Below, in pieces: positions 17,459 through 26,238 of a DNA stretch of 64,000 nucleotides. The translations under genes and the position numbers were made by a program. Numbering within the stretch: the first letter of the stretch is position 1; each line of letters opens with the position of its first letter. Origin of the DNA: JAMCYG01 sp027365565 (GTDB lineage Archaea > Micrarchaeota > Micrarchaeia > Micrarchaeales > Micrarchaeaceae); the NCBI GenBank assembly GCA_027365565.1, contig DAHXMI010000005.1, forward strand, positions 1 through 64,000, given 5' to 3'. The notes under the pieces are model-generated. The model was not told the DNA's origin. It worked only from the letters and a program-made list of their open reading frames with translations, and searched no databases.

Positions 17459-17479
17459 TGGCCAAGCGTAGAGTGCTCT

Positions 17480-17510
17480 GAAGGGCGAAAGCCCTTCTTT
17501 TTAATTTTTT
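17480..17510 (+). terminator. Intrinsic terminator after the S-layer gene
   Basis: A perfect 7-bp stem GAAGGGC/GCCCTTC with a GAAA tetraloop is followed at once by CTTTTTAATTTTTT. Archaea terminate mainly at U-tracts; the added hairpin may stabilise the 3' end. It lies 21 bases after the stop codon. Confidence 0.8.
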
Positions 17511-17632
17511 ATTCCTATTTCTTTCTTTTAATCAAAATCCAGCGTGAGCCCTCCTATTTTCGCCAATAAACCGAAGAGAAACGTTTTGTTTATAAAGTTT
17601 CTCTTACAAATAAACGTGACGGTGGTTCTTCT

Positions 17633-19789
17633 ATGAAAAATGCACTCGCTTACCTGACCCTCTCAATGTTCGCACTGCTGTTCGTGCTGTCCCTCGTGCT
17701 AGTCAATGCTAACGCCGCAAGCATATCAACCGCTGCGCATCCCATCTCGATAAACAGCTCGCTGAGCGGCTATCTCGTCCAGTACCTGCCTCCTGCGCTG
17801 ATCAAGAGCGCGTATAACTACAGCGAGATGGTGAACGGCTCATCGTACATAATAATGCAGCTGAACAAGAGCGACAGCTACATCGTGGTCAATGTCACAA
17901 GCAACCGTTACGGCATAATGCTCAACGACACAGGCATATACACTGCTCTGTCCCCGTTCCTGCTCTCGAAGTACGCGCCAACCCACAGCGCAATAAGCAC
18001 CATAAACAGCACGATAAACTCGTACCAGAGCGATGCGAATCCGCCTCTTGCGGACTGCCTGCAGGAGACCGGGCTGAACAAGCTAACGGTCTATCCTGCC
18101 AGCAGTGCATCCATACAGTCAGCCTGCGCGTCGGTGCCCGTATGCAGCAAGGTGCTGGTGGCCCAGGGTGGAATGTCAAGCACGTTCGGCATCGGCCTCA
18201 CGTCGTTCAACACACAATACCATGAGCTCAACTCTACATACAGCCAGATGCATTCCATATTAAACAGTATAAACGGCACTAACTACGGCGGCAATCTGGA
18301 TAGCCTATTGAACACGCTCAATGGCATGGGTGCACTAGAAAACCAGATCGCCGAGGGCGCGCTGTTCCCGCCTCCGGCAAACTTCTCCCCCTCGTCTGTC
18401 AACCTTGGGTCCTGCCTTTCATATGTGGGGGGGAGCGGCCCGTGGTGGTGCTACCAGACGGGCTTCTGTGAACTGACCTCGTTCAACAGCTCAAGGGCGG
18501 CGCAGGCCAGCCTGGAAATCAATGCGATACTCTCCGAGCCGGTGACGCACGCGAGCATAATGACGGTCAGCAAGAACTCTTCCAAGATAGCCGGCAGCTA
18601 TGTGATACCTATCATAGTCCAGAAGAACACCACGAAGCTGAACGGCTTCCTGAACTTCTCATATCCTGAGTACAACTCTATCGTCGGCAACGCTACCTTC
18701 CTGCTGAGCAGGTTCGGCAATTCTACGCTGCAGAGCGCGCTCGGCAACTTCACCGGCTTCTTCAACGACGTGCTCTCGAAGGGGATTTACCAGAACATAA
18801 GCGTATCGTCGACCGACTTCAACTCCATGCTCGCGAACCTTACGAGCATGTATAAGCTGGTGGGTGCGAAATACTACCCTGCGCTCAACCTCTCGAAGAC
18901 GAACACCGCGCTCGCGCTTCTCAAGCAGATAGACTACATGCATGCGCCGCCTCAGCTATCCAACCTCTCAAGCCAGGAGAGCAATCTCAACGCGAAGCTG
19001 AACGGCACGTTCACGGCCAACAGCCTTGTGCCGGTGATGGCGCAGCTCGAGACGCTCAACACGAAGATAAACGCGTTCGGCGGCTCTCCCGGGGTGGACT
19101 CGCTCGCCAAGAGCGTCGACTACGGCTTCGTGAGCTCGATGCTCTCAGGCTCCAGCGCAAGCATACCGTCTAAAATAGCGGGTGCACCGCTCTATGCGGC
19201 GCTTCTCTCGCTGATAATAGCGCTCGTGCTCATAGGAATCTTCTACTTCGCGGTGTACTACAGACTGAAGAAGGCCAAGAAGATAAGGAAGGGCAAGCTG
19301 GTCAAGAGGGCGTGGATGGTGCTGTTCGGGATACTCCTCCTGGTAGCGCTGTTCTATTCGTACATAACGTACGTAGCGGCCGCGGGCGCGAACAGCTTCC
19401 TGCCCGCATCGCTCTTCATGTCCAGGCTCAGCCACAGCCCTACTGCAGTGATAGCTCTCAACGGTTCCGCCCAGTACAGTGCGGCCGCAGCGGCCTGTGC
19501 CAACTCCACGAAGAAGTCCATGCTGGCGGGCGGCGTCAGCAACGTGAGCATAATACACGTCTCGGACTACTCGTGCACGGTCACCATGGGCGGCGCGACG
19601 TATAACGGCACCGCGTGCTACAACAGGATACTCTCCACGGCTACGCCGATGGTGCAGATAGAGGGCCTGAGCGGCAACCACATAACCTATAAGGGCATGT
19701 ACGGCGTGGTCCTGTACGCCTCTGGCAACTACACGCAGGGCAAGAGCTGCGCGCTCTCTACCCTATTCTATGCGCTCAGGCAGAAGTGA
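17633..19789 (+). CDS. Exported/membrane protein with C-terminal four-Cys module
   Basis: A 718-residue protein of no recognised family. A signal peptide (about 1-29) precedes a long Ser/Asn-rich exported region with several Cys (PLADCLQETG, ASVPVCSKV, WWCYQTGFCE). Two transmembrane helices follow at about 520-545 and 565-585, separated by a basic loop (KKAKKIRKGK), then an exported C-terminal domain of ~130 residues with four Cys. That domain resembles the exported part of the next gene's product. TTTATAAAG near 17588-17596 is the likely promoter, and GGTGG lies before the ATG. Disulfide-linked envelope protein is a fair guess. Confidence 0.75.
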   Translation: MKNALAYLTLSMFALLFVLSLVLVNANAASISTAAHPISINSSLSGYLVQYLPPALIKSAYNYSEMVNGSSYIIMQLNKSDSYIVVNVTSNRYGIMLNDTGIYTALSPFLLSKYAPTHSAISTINSTINSYQSDANPPLADCLQETGLNKLTVYPASSASIQSACASVPVCSKVLVAQGGMSSTFGIGLTSFNTQYHELNSTYSQMHSILNSINGTNYGGNLDSLLNTLNGMGALENQIAEGALFPPPANFSPSSVNLGSCLSYVGGSGPWWCYQTGFCELTSFNSSRAAQASLEINAILSEPVTHASIMTVSKNSSKIAGSYVIPIIVQKNTTKLNGFLNFSYPEYNSIVGNATFLLSRFGNSTLQSALGNFTGFFNDVLSKGIYQNISVSSTDFNSMLANLTSMYKLVGAKYYPALNLSKTNTALALLKQIDYMHAPPQLSNLSSQESNLNAKLNGTFTANSLVPVMAQLETLNTKINAFGGSPGVDSLAKSVDYGFVSSMLSGSSASIPSKIAGAPLYAALLSLIIALVLIGIFYFAVYYRLKKAKKIRKGKLVKRAWMVLFGILLLVALFYSYITYVAAAGANSFLPASLFMSRLSHSPTAVIALNGSAQYSAAAAACANSTKKSMLAGGVSNVSIIHVSDYSCTVTMGGATYNGTACYNRILSTATPMVQIEGLSGNHITYKGMYGVVLYASGNYTQGKSCALSTLFYALRQK

Positions 19790-19825
19790 CGCATAGATTA
19801 CATGAACACATAAGGTGAAAAGGTC

Positions 19826-20410
19826 ATGGCATCCAAGAACAACAATGCAGGCAAGAACGCCAAGGGCGCAAAAGCTAAAGTTCAGCCCAATCCAAGGAGC
19901 ACCGGCTCCCGCAGCGTCGCATGGATCGCGGTAGCGGTCGTAATAATCGCTGCCATCGCAGCGACAGGGCTCTTCCTGCTCTCATACAACCCGTCAGGGA
20001 ACAAGCAGGTGAGCTTCAATACGTTCATGAACAACTTCGTTGCGGCGAACAGCGTGGGCATATACGTGAGTTCGGCCAACATGTCTGCTTACCCATCCGC
20101 GATATCGTGCGCTACCGCACTCATAGAGAACATAGAGGCACACGCCGCAACGCACAAGAATTCGAGCGACATTGGCTTTTACGTCATGAACCAGACGATG
20201 TGCACCTACAAGGCGGGCGGGCTCGGCTCCGCGATAACGAACTACACCAACACAACGCCATCATCATGCCTTGCGCTCTCGACAGGAATGCCGAGGATAT
20301 TCATAAACTACAGCTCGACAAACAGCACGGTAGTGAAGCCGTACGACCTTTACGTCTCAGGCACGCCAATGTTCCTAGACGAATGCGGCATAGCGTCGGT
20401 CATGAAGTGA
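19826..20410 (+). CDS. Membrane-anchored four-Cys exported protein
   Basis: A 194-residue protein. A Lys/Asn-rich cytoplasmic tail (1-28) and one transmembrane helix (about 31-53) anchor an exported domain with four Cys: SCAT, MCTYK, SSCLA and DECGI. The pattern Cys-Cys-Cys, then GMPRIFINY, then YDLYVSG and a final Cys is echoed at the C-terminus of the preceding 718-residue protein, so the two probably share a fold. The gap between them is 36 bases, and AAGGTGAAAAGG precedes the ATG. Function unknown; a small disulfide-stabilised surface domain is likely. Confidence 0.7.
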   Translation: MASKNNNAGKNAKGAKAKVQPNPRSTGSRSVAWIAVAVVIIAAIAATGLFLLSYNPSGNKQVSFNTFMNNFVAANSVGIYVSSANMSAYPSAISCATALIENIEAHAATHKNSSDIGFYVMNQTMCTYKAGGLGSAITNYTNTTPSSCLALSTGMPRIFINYSSTNSTVVKPYDLYVSGTPMFLDECGIASVMK

Positions 20411-20431
20411 CCGGTGCCAAAGGCTAAATGT

Positions 20432-20887
20432 CTAAATGTCGTATCGAAGGGGCGCCGGCCTGTCGGCACCACGCACCTTTACGTCGCCGTTCCACTTCGC
20501 TGCGCGCCTCAGCTGCATGTGGGCGCTGCCTGGGTTGTTATGCAGCCCTCCGACCGCGGTAATGAGCCTTTCGAACGCCTCGTCCTCGGTGTTCATGTTC
20601 TTTATGTCGAGCATGCTGGTGCTGCTGTAGCACAGCTCCGCAATCTCCCAGAAGATGGTCCGCGTCTCCTTGCTGCTTTCCGGGTAGCGCTTCATGGCAT
20701 TGATGACATGATCGCTGCTCAGCTTCTCCGCGAACAGCCTTTTCGCGCGCTCCAGGTCCGCACCCTCCTCGTGCACGTAGTGCGCCATCGTGTTCACGTA
20801 GAATTTGAAGTCCTCGACAAGATACGGCATGCTCGAGAACCTGTTGGATAGCGCATCGATGCCTACAGGCTGTTTTCTGAATCTCAT
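20432..20887 (-). CDS. Hypothetical helical protein
   Basis: A 151-residue soluble, mostly helical protein with no recognised motif (FKFYVNTMAHYVHEEGADL, TIFWEIAELCYSS, MNTEDEAFERLITAVGG). Base composition and amino acid use match its neighbours. A minus-strand AATAAATAGG lies about 25-35 bases before the ATG, which suggests its own near-leaderless promoter. It lies 77 bases downstream of aRF1 on the same strand and converges on the four-Cys protein gene. No function can be assigned. Confidence 0.6.
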   Translation of the reverse strand: MRFRKQPVGIDALSNRFSSMPYLVEDFKFYVNTMAHYVHEEGADLERAKRLFAEKLSSDHVINAMKRYPESSKETRTIFWEIAELCYSSTSMLDIKNMNTEDEAFERLITAVGGLHNNPGSAHMQLRRAAKWNGDVKVRGADRPAPLRYDI

Positions 20888-20964
20888 AAGTCAACAAGCA
20901 TAGTGCGCCGTCAACCTATTTATTGTTTGTGTGCAGGAACGGCAATTGCCGCTCCTTTGCTGCT

Positions 20965-22170
20965 TCAGCCCCTGTGCCTGAGCATCGCCGCTATGCCGTC
21001 GAAGCCTTCCAGCAGCTCCCTGCCGTAAGGGCTCTCCTCTGAGACGAAGACCATCTCGACGCCGTTCTTCTCGGCGATGTTTATGACGTCGTCGATCGGG
21101 TCGCGCTCGCTTGCTATGCTCAGGTTGCCCCCGCAGTCGTGCTTGTCCCTCCTCTTGTCTCCGTGCTCGAACTCAGTGAACTCCGCATTGCAGGCCGTGC
21201 ACCTGTAATGCACCTCGTGTATGTCTATCTCCTCGCTTATCAGGAGTATCGAGACGTTGTTCGCGTCCAGCTCCTTCCTGACCTGCTTGTAGCCGAAGGT
21301 GGCGAGGCCCTTCTTCGCGACCTCGTTCATGAACCTGTCCATCAGCGCCTTCTCCTTCACGGTAGCCTGGGCGGACAGCGCCTCCTTGCTCTTCTCGAGA
21401 AGCTCCCTTATGCCGACCTCCTCGTCGGTGTAGCCCGTGTCGAACGGGCCTATTATCTTTATCTGGTAGTTGACCGCCTTCTCCTTCAGGAAGTTCTCCT
21501 TCGAGGGGCCGGGCCCTCCAACCACGAGGCCGTTCACCTTCCCGAACTTCGCAAAGACCTCGTTGACCGCATCCGCCACTCGTCTGTAGTAGTCGATTAT
21601 CGATCCCTCTATGATCCTGCTGTACCTTGCCTGGGACTGCCCTCCCTTCCTCACCTTGGCGTGAACGAGCGACGCCATCCTCTTCTCGACTTTGACGTGC
21701 GTACCCCTCAGCGTGGCTATCGTGGCCTCGCGGCCGTCCATGACGACCAGTATGTATATGTCTGTGGCGGCGATCATCGCCTCCAGCGGCTCCAGGAGGA
21801 ACGTGGAATCGCATCTGTATATGTTGGAGCGCACAGGCTGCGGCGGCTCCAGCACGAAGAGCTCGAGATCCGGCTTTGCCTGTATGTCCGATATGTTACC
21901 GCAGAATATCGCCATGCCGTTCTTGGGCGCCTCGCGGTAGAGCTTGAGGTACTGCATTATCTTGTCTATCGCGCCCTGCACATTGAGCTTGGTTGTCTTA
22001 GACTTTATGTTCGAGGCCTGGCCGTACTCGTCCCTGAGCTTGGCAGTAACGTCGCTTATCAGGAACTTCGGCGGTATGTACAGGCTTATGAGCTCCGTCC
22101 CGGTGCCTCGTATCCCTTCAAGCTTCCTTAGGGCCTTCCTTATCTGGTATTCTTCCTTCATGAGCATCAC
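20965..22170 (-). CDS. prf1: Peptide chain release factor aRF1
   Basis: A 401-residue class I release factor of the archaeal/eukaryotic eRF1 family that reads all three stop codons and triggers peptide release. Domain 1 carries the stop-codon motifs NIKS (residues 54-57) and YRCDSTF (118-124). Domain 2 carries GGQ (176-178) in KVRKGGQSQARYSR, whose Gln coordinates the hydrolytic water. Domain 3 has the Cys-rich zinc insertion YRCTACNAEF with HDCGG, found in archaeal versions. Three Met lie within the first four codons; MKEEYQ at residue 4 is the likeliest start from family alignments. Length is normal. Confidence 0.97.
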   Translation of the reverse strand: MMLMKEEYQIRKALRKLEGIRGTGTELISLYIPPKFLISDVTAKLRDEYGQASNIKSKTTKLNVQGAIDKIMQYLKLYREAPKNGMAIFCGNISDIQAKPDLELFVLEPPQPVRSNIYRCDSTFLLEPLEAMIAATDIYILVVMDGREATIATLRGTHVKVEKRMASLVHAKVRKGGQSQARYSRIIEGSIIDYYRRVADAVNEVFAKFGKVNGLVVGGPGPSKENFLKEKAVNYQIKIIGPFDTGYTDEEVGIRELLEKSKEALSAQATVKEKALMDRFMNEVAKKGLATFGYKQVRKELDANNVSILLISEEIDIHEVHYRCTACNAEFTEFEHGDKRRDKHDCGGNLSIASERDPIDDVINIAEKNGVEMVFVSEESPYGRELLEGFDGIAAMLRHRG

Positions 22171-22336
22171 ACGTAACGCATGCTGCGCCTGAGAGCGCGT
22201 AGGCTATGCCTGGGCGGCGTTTTGGCCGTCAGTTGCTAGGACTAGTGAATCTGCACCGTTCGTGTAAATCAGCCTACATACACTTTTCGCTATTATAATT
22301 AATAAACTCTCTGCTATCCGCCGCACTGCGGCAGCA

Positions 22337-23638
22337 TCACTTCTTGCCGAGCACCTTCTTGCCGATATACGGCACGAGCACTTCTGGCACGGTTATGGTG
22401 TTGTCGCTGTTGAGATAGTTCTCGACGATTGCCACAAGGGCCCTCTGCACCGAGACGCCTGTGGCGTTAAGCGTGTGCACGTACTTCCTCTCGCCCTTCT
22501 CGTCATACGAGATGTTGAGCCTCATGCTCTGCCAGTCGGTGCAGTTCGAGCACGAGGTAAGCTCCCTGTACTTGCCCTGGCTGGGGAACCAGCCCTCTAT
22601 GTCATACTTCTTTGCGGCCACGACCCCTATGTCGCCCGTGCATATGTTCACTACATGATAGGGTATGTTGAGCTTCTGCCATATCTCCTCCTCGTTCGCG
22701 ACGAGCTCCTTGTACATCGCCTCGGAGTCCTCCTGCCTGCAGAACACGAACTGCTCCACCTTCTCGAACTGGTGCACCCTGAATATGCCCTTCGTGTCCT
22801 TCCCATGCGCTCCCGCTTCCCTCCTGAAGCACTGGCTGATCCCAGCGTACTTTATCGGAAGGTCCTTCGGCGAGAAGACCTCATCGGCATGCATGGCTGC
22901 CATTGGGTGCTCCGAAGTGGATATCATGAACATCAGCTCCTCTATGTGCTCGTTGCTATTCAAGCCTTCGGACTCCTTTGTGTCGGTCGCCACGTACAGC
23001 GCGTCCTCGAAGTCGCCAAGTCCCGTGACTCCCCTGTAATACCTCTCCTTCATAAGGTGAGGCGGCACCACGGGTATGTAGCCCTTCGAGTAAAGGAAGT
23101 CGGTCGCGAACCTCACAAGCGCCTGCTCCAGCAGAACCAGGTCTCCTTTCATGAAGTAGAACCTCGATCCTGCTATCTTGGCCGCCCTCTCGACATCGAG
23201 CATGTCCATCTTTTCGAGGAATTCACTGTGGCCTGTTTCGATGCGCTTTCCCTCCTTGCCCCACTTGCGTATCTCAATGTTCTCCGAGTCGTCCTTTCCA
23301 AACGGCACAGACTTGTCGAGCACGTTAGGGAGGTTCCAGAGCAGGTAGTTTATCCTTGTCTCGTCACCCGCTATCTTCACTTCGAGGCCGTTTATCCTTT
23401 CCTTTATGCCTGCCATCTCCGATATCGTTTCGGACACCTCCTTGCCCTCCTTCTTCGCCTTCGCTATCCCTTCGCTTGCGACGTTCCTTTTGTGCTGCAG
23501 CTCCTGCAGCTCCGTCTGCATAGCCCTCCAGCCCTTATCCAGCTCGAGTAGCTCGTCTATCGGATAATCACTCTTCCTCCTTTCGAGAGACTCCTTTATC
23601 GCATCGATGTTGTCCCTCACAAATCTGGTGCTGATCAT
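22337..23638 (-). CDS. serS: Seryl-tRNA synthetase
   Basis: A 433-residue class II enzyme of the common type, not the rare methanogen type. Residues 1-110 form the antiparallel coiled-coil arm that binds the long variable arm of tRNA-Ser. The catalytic domain shows motif 2 (FRREAGAHGKDTKGIFRVHQF) and motif 3 (NATGVSVQRALVAIVENY), with the family marker TSCSNCTDWQSMR. GAGGTA just before the ATG is the ribosome site. Length is normal. Confidence 0.97.
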   Translation of the reverse strand: MISTRFVRDNIDAIKESLERRKSDYPIDELLELDKGWRAMQTELQELQHKRNVASEGIAKAKKEGKEVSETISEMAGIKERINGLEVKIAGDETRINYLLWNLPNVLDKSVPFGKDDSENIEIRKWGKEGKRIETGHSEFLEKMDMLDVERAAKIAGSRFYFMKGDLVLLEQALVRFATDFLYSKGYIPVVPPHLMKERYYRGVTGLGDFEDALYVATDTKESEGLNSNEHIEELMFMISTSEHPMAAMHADEVFSPKDLPIKYAGISQCFRREAGAHGKDTKGIFRVHQFEKVEQFVFCRQEDSEAMYKELVANEEEIWQKLNIPYHVVNICTGDIGVVAAKKYDIEGWFPSQGKYRELTSCSNCTDWQSMRLNISYDEKGERKYVHTLNATGVSVQRALVAIVENYLNSDNTITVPEVLVPYIGKKVLGKK

Positions 23639-23746
23639 TACCTCACGCTCGTTCTATTATATCAATCAAGTGTTAAAAACCATTTGTGCAGCGTACCTTC
23701 CCCATTAGTAAGATATTTCTATTTTTGTCGACATTCCTATCTGCAT

Positions 23747-23829
23747 GCAGGGATGGCGGAGCGGTCAAACGCGGCGGGTTTAGGGCCCGTTCCCTTAGGG
23801 GTTCGAGAGTTCAAATCTCTCTCCCTGCA
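23747..23829 (+). tRNA. tRNA-Leu (anticodon UAG)
   Basis: An 83-base class II tRNA without intron. The acceptor stem is GCAGGGA/TCCCTGC with discriminator A, as expected for Leu. The anticodon stem is GCGGG/CCCGT with loop TTTAGGG, so the anticodon TAG (23781-23783) reads CUN codons. A 14-base variable arm and T-arm GAGAG-TTCAAAT-CTCTC complete the cloverleaf. CCA is not encoded and must be added. csaA starts 51 bases downstream. Confidence 0.95.
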
Positions 23830-23880
23830 TATTAATTCCGGGCGCGGGCTGCGCGCCCTCGGAATCAGACAAGTGATCTA

Positions 23881-24210
23881 ATGATAGGATATTCGGATTT
23901 TGAGAAGGTCGACATGCGCATAGGTACAATAATCAGCGTGCAGGACTTCCCTGAGGCGCGTGTACCGTCGTACAGGCTAAAGGTCGACTTCGGGAAGGAA
24001 ATCGGCCTGAAGAACTCCTCAGCCCACATCACCAACTATAAAAAGGAGGATTTGCTCGGCAGGAAGGTCGTGGCGGTGGTGAACTTCAAGCCGAAGCAGG
24101 TGGCCAACTTCATCTCGGAGGTGCTAGTCCTCGGAGTCGAAACTGAAAAGGGGGTTATGTTGCTCTCCGTGGACGATAGCGATGGCGTTGTCGGCGGCAG
24201 GATAAGATAG
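23881..24210 (+). CDS. csaA: CsaA-like tRNA-binding domain protein
   Basis: A 109-residue single OB-fold protein of the CsaA/tRNA-binding domain family, also found fused to the ends of MetRS and PheRS. Family motifs are FEKVDMRIGTIISV (residues 7-20), YRLKVDFG, KNSSAHITNYKKEDLLGRKVVAVVNF in two parts, and EVLVLG with the terminal VDDSDGVVGGRI. CsaA dimers bind tRNA or unfolded polypeptide and have been linked to protein export in Bacillus. It stands directly after tRNA-Leu and converges on the radical SAM gene. Confidence 0.92.
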   Translation: MIGYSDFEKVDMRIGTIISVQDFPEARVPSYRLKVDFGKEIGLKNSSAHITNYKKEDLLGRKVVAVVNFKPKQVANFISEVLVLGVETEKGVMLLSVDDSDGVVGGRIR

Positions 24211-24223
24211 CAGGCAGCAAATC

Positions 24224-25294
24224 TCAAGAGAGTATGCTTATCACGCTGCCGGTGAGGGACTGGTACGCCTCGCATGACGTCCAGTGCTGGGGCTCGTTGC
24301 CCTTCCTCTTCTCATCCCTTGCATGCCTTGCCTGCTCGCCCCTGAGTATTCCATCGAGGCTGAAGCCCGTGTCCCTGACGTTGCCTATCTTCATGTCCCA
24401 CATTATCGAAGGGAACACGTTGCCGAAGCTGTCGAGGTAGACCGAGGCCTCGAGGCTCCTGCTCGGCATCGGTGTGATGCCTGTCCTTGCGTATTCGAGC
24501 AGCTTCCTCAGGAACGCGTTCTCTATTATGTTTATCGCGCTCGCGGTCGCCTCCCTGCTGCCTATGAAGTCGGCCAGCTCCTTGACGACAACCGGGTCGT
24601 TGGGCGTTATGTCCATGCCGCCGTTGTTGTAGTAGTTAGTAGAGACCTGCGCCAGGTTGATGTGGAAGTCGTTGTACCTTATGTCGGGTATCTCCCTCTT
24701 CACGGCTTGGAACGTCTCCTCGAACTTCCCCATGTTTAGCTTGCTGAGCGTGTACCCGAACACGAAGTAGAGGTTGCCGTAGCTCTTCCTGAGCTCCTTC
24801 AGCCTCTTGAACATGTCTATCGCCTTCTCGTAGTTGCCGGGTATGCCCCTTATCATGTCGTGCAGCTCCTTGTATCCGTCGAGGCTCACCGTTATCGCCA
24901 CCCTCGGAATATCTAGGTCTAGGATCTGCCTGAGCTTCGCCTCGACCATCGCATGGTCGCAGAGCGAGTTCGTCGGCATAGTCAGTATGTACAGCCCGTT
25001 CGAGCCCCCCTTGAACGCCTTGGCTATCTCGACGATATCCGACCTCAGGAAAGGCTCCCCTCCAGTTAGCTCTATCCATTTGAAGTATGGGTTTGCAGCT
25101 GCGAACTTCTGTATCTCCCCTATGGTGAGCTCGCCCTTCGGCCTGATCTGCCAGATGTTGCATGTCCTGCACCTGCTCTGGCAGTTGTATGTTATGCAGA
25201 AGTTCAGCTTGTAGGGCCTTTTCAGCTTGACGAAGTTGCTCTTCAGCGCGGTGCCAGCGATTCCCATCAGCTTCTCTACTCCCAATTCCTTCAA
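24224..25294 (-). CDS. Radical SAM enzyme
   Basis: A 356-residue radical SAM protein. The cluster motif is CQSRCRTC (Cys38, Cys42, Cys45), preceded by the strand KLNFCITYN, and the SAM-contact motif is ELTGGEPFLR (about 74-83). The barrel continues with TVSLDGYKELHD. The C-terminal region has GNVFPSIMWDMKIGNV, recalling SPASM/twitch proteins, but only one Cys (TSCEAY) is seen there, so a full auxiliary cluster is unlikely. The substrate is unknown. Position at the edge of a glycosyltransferase and carbamoyltransferase block hints at glycan or surface-component modification, but it may equally modify a peptide. Confidence 0.88.
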   Translation of the reverse strand: MKELGVEKLMGIAGTALKSNFVKLKRPYKLNFCITYNCQSRCRTCNIWQIRPKGELTIGEIQKFAAANPYFKWIELTGGEPFLRSDIVEIAKAFKGGSNGLYILTMPTNSLCDHAMVEAKLRQILDLDIPRVAITVSLDGYKELHDMIRGIPGNYEKAIDMFKRLKELRKSYGNLYFVFGYTLSKLNMGKFEETFQAVKREIPDIRYNDFHINLAQVSTNYYNNGGMDITPNDPVVVKELADFIGSREATASAINIIENAFLRKLLEYARTGITPMPSRSLEASVYLDSFGNVFPSIMWDMKIGNVRDTGFSLDGILRGEQARHARDEKRKGNEPQHWTSCEAYQSLTGSVISILS

Positions 25295-25385
25295 CCTTTC
25301 TTTCTCTCGGTGGTGTAAGATTATATAGCTTTTTGCTAATATTTATACGTTGTCGGCCCCTTTCGCGGACCGACGGGATGCTTGC

Positions 25386-26225
25386 ATGTCAGGAACATTC
25401 CTCCGATACCTTCTGCTTTCTATCGTATCAGTAGCGGCGCTGTCCGCGATCAGTTCAGCGTACACGGTAACGCTTACCGGCAGCTGCTCGCTGGGCGCGA
25501 TAACGAATGCGCACAGCTACATGACGTTCAACCTGAGCAACAGCGGCGACGGCCCTGCCCAGCAGGTGGCCATATCACCCATCATAAGCGGCGCCACGAC
25601 GAACCAGAGTGAGATATACATTCCCTCTCTCAATGCAAACACGTCCAACGTATCGAAGATATACCTGCAGAACCTATCATCAAACGGCACCTACATAGAG
25701 TCGTTTGTAGTCGTGTACAACCAGGGATCCAGCACGTTCGTGACCCTGTACCCGTGCGAGCAGTACATAAACAAGTTCACGCAGAGCTCGCTGCTGATAG
25801 CCAACATGACGCAGAAGGGCGGCAAGGTCGAGGCATCGATGCTCAACTACGGCCCCTACGCGATCGACGCGAACGTCTCGTTCCTTACATCGCCGCTCTA
25901 TGCCCTCCAGAACGCCACGCGCAACGAGACCGTATCTATCGCGCCCGGAGGGATAGCGACGGTGTCATTCGGCTACAAGCCGATAGTGGGCAACTACTCT
26001 TTCCCTGCATCGGTAGCGGCACAGTACTACCACAACGGCTCGCATTACGCTACCATATACACCATAAAGCTTTTGCCGAAGTCACCTGTCGGCCTGCTGA
26101 GCTTCGGCATGCTAGAGCTGCTGATAATCGCGGCGGTAGTGGTGATAGTGGCACTGATAATCGCATCGCTGCTCGTCGGGAGGAAGAAGAAGCCGAAGCA
26201 GGCCTCCCAATCCCAGCATTCATGA
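25386..26225 (+). CDS. Exported protein with C-terminal membrane anchor
   Basis: About 279 residues: signal peptide (LRYLLLSIVSVAALSAISSAYT), a beta-rich, Asn/Ser-rich exported domain with two Cys (GSCSLGAI and YPCEQY), then one C-terminal helix (LELLIIAAVVVIVALIIASL) followed by RKKKPK. The arrangement is that of a type I cell-surface protein, and the domain resembles CARDB/NEW3-type surface folds. The upstream TATTTATAC at 25338-25346 places transcription near 25368, so this ATG is preferred over the earlier in-frame one. It is followed after 13 bases by a GT2 gene. Function unknown. Confidence 0.75.
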   Translation: MSGTFLRYLLLSIVSVAALSAISSAYTVTLTGSCSLGAITNAHSYMTFNLSNSGDGPAQQVAISPIISGATTNQSEIYIPSLNANTSNVSKIYLQNLSSNGTYIESFVVVYNQGSSTFVTLYPCEQYINKFTQSSLLIANMTQKGGKVEASMLNYGPYAIDANVSFLTSPLYALQNATRNETVSIAPGGIATVSFGYKPIVGNYSFPASVAAQYYHNGSHYATIYTIKLLPKSPVGLLSFGMLELLIIAAVVVIVALIIASLLVGRKKKPKQASQSQHS

Positions 26226-26238
26226 CTGTGTTGATCGC

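Noticed and set aside
21139..22131. Plus-strand open frame of 330 codons opposite aRF1.
   Set aside because: aRF1 has complete NIKS and GGQ motifs on the other strand; this product is Leu/Arg/Val-rich with no domain features.
22475..23551. Plus-strand open frame of 358 codons opposite serS.
   Set aside because: Shadow of the SerRS gene; composition (His/Leu/Arg) is implausible.
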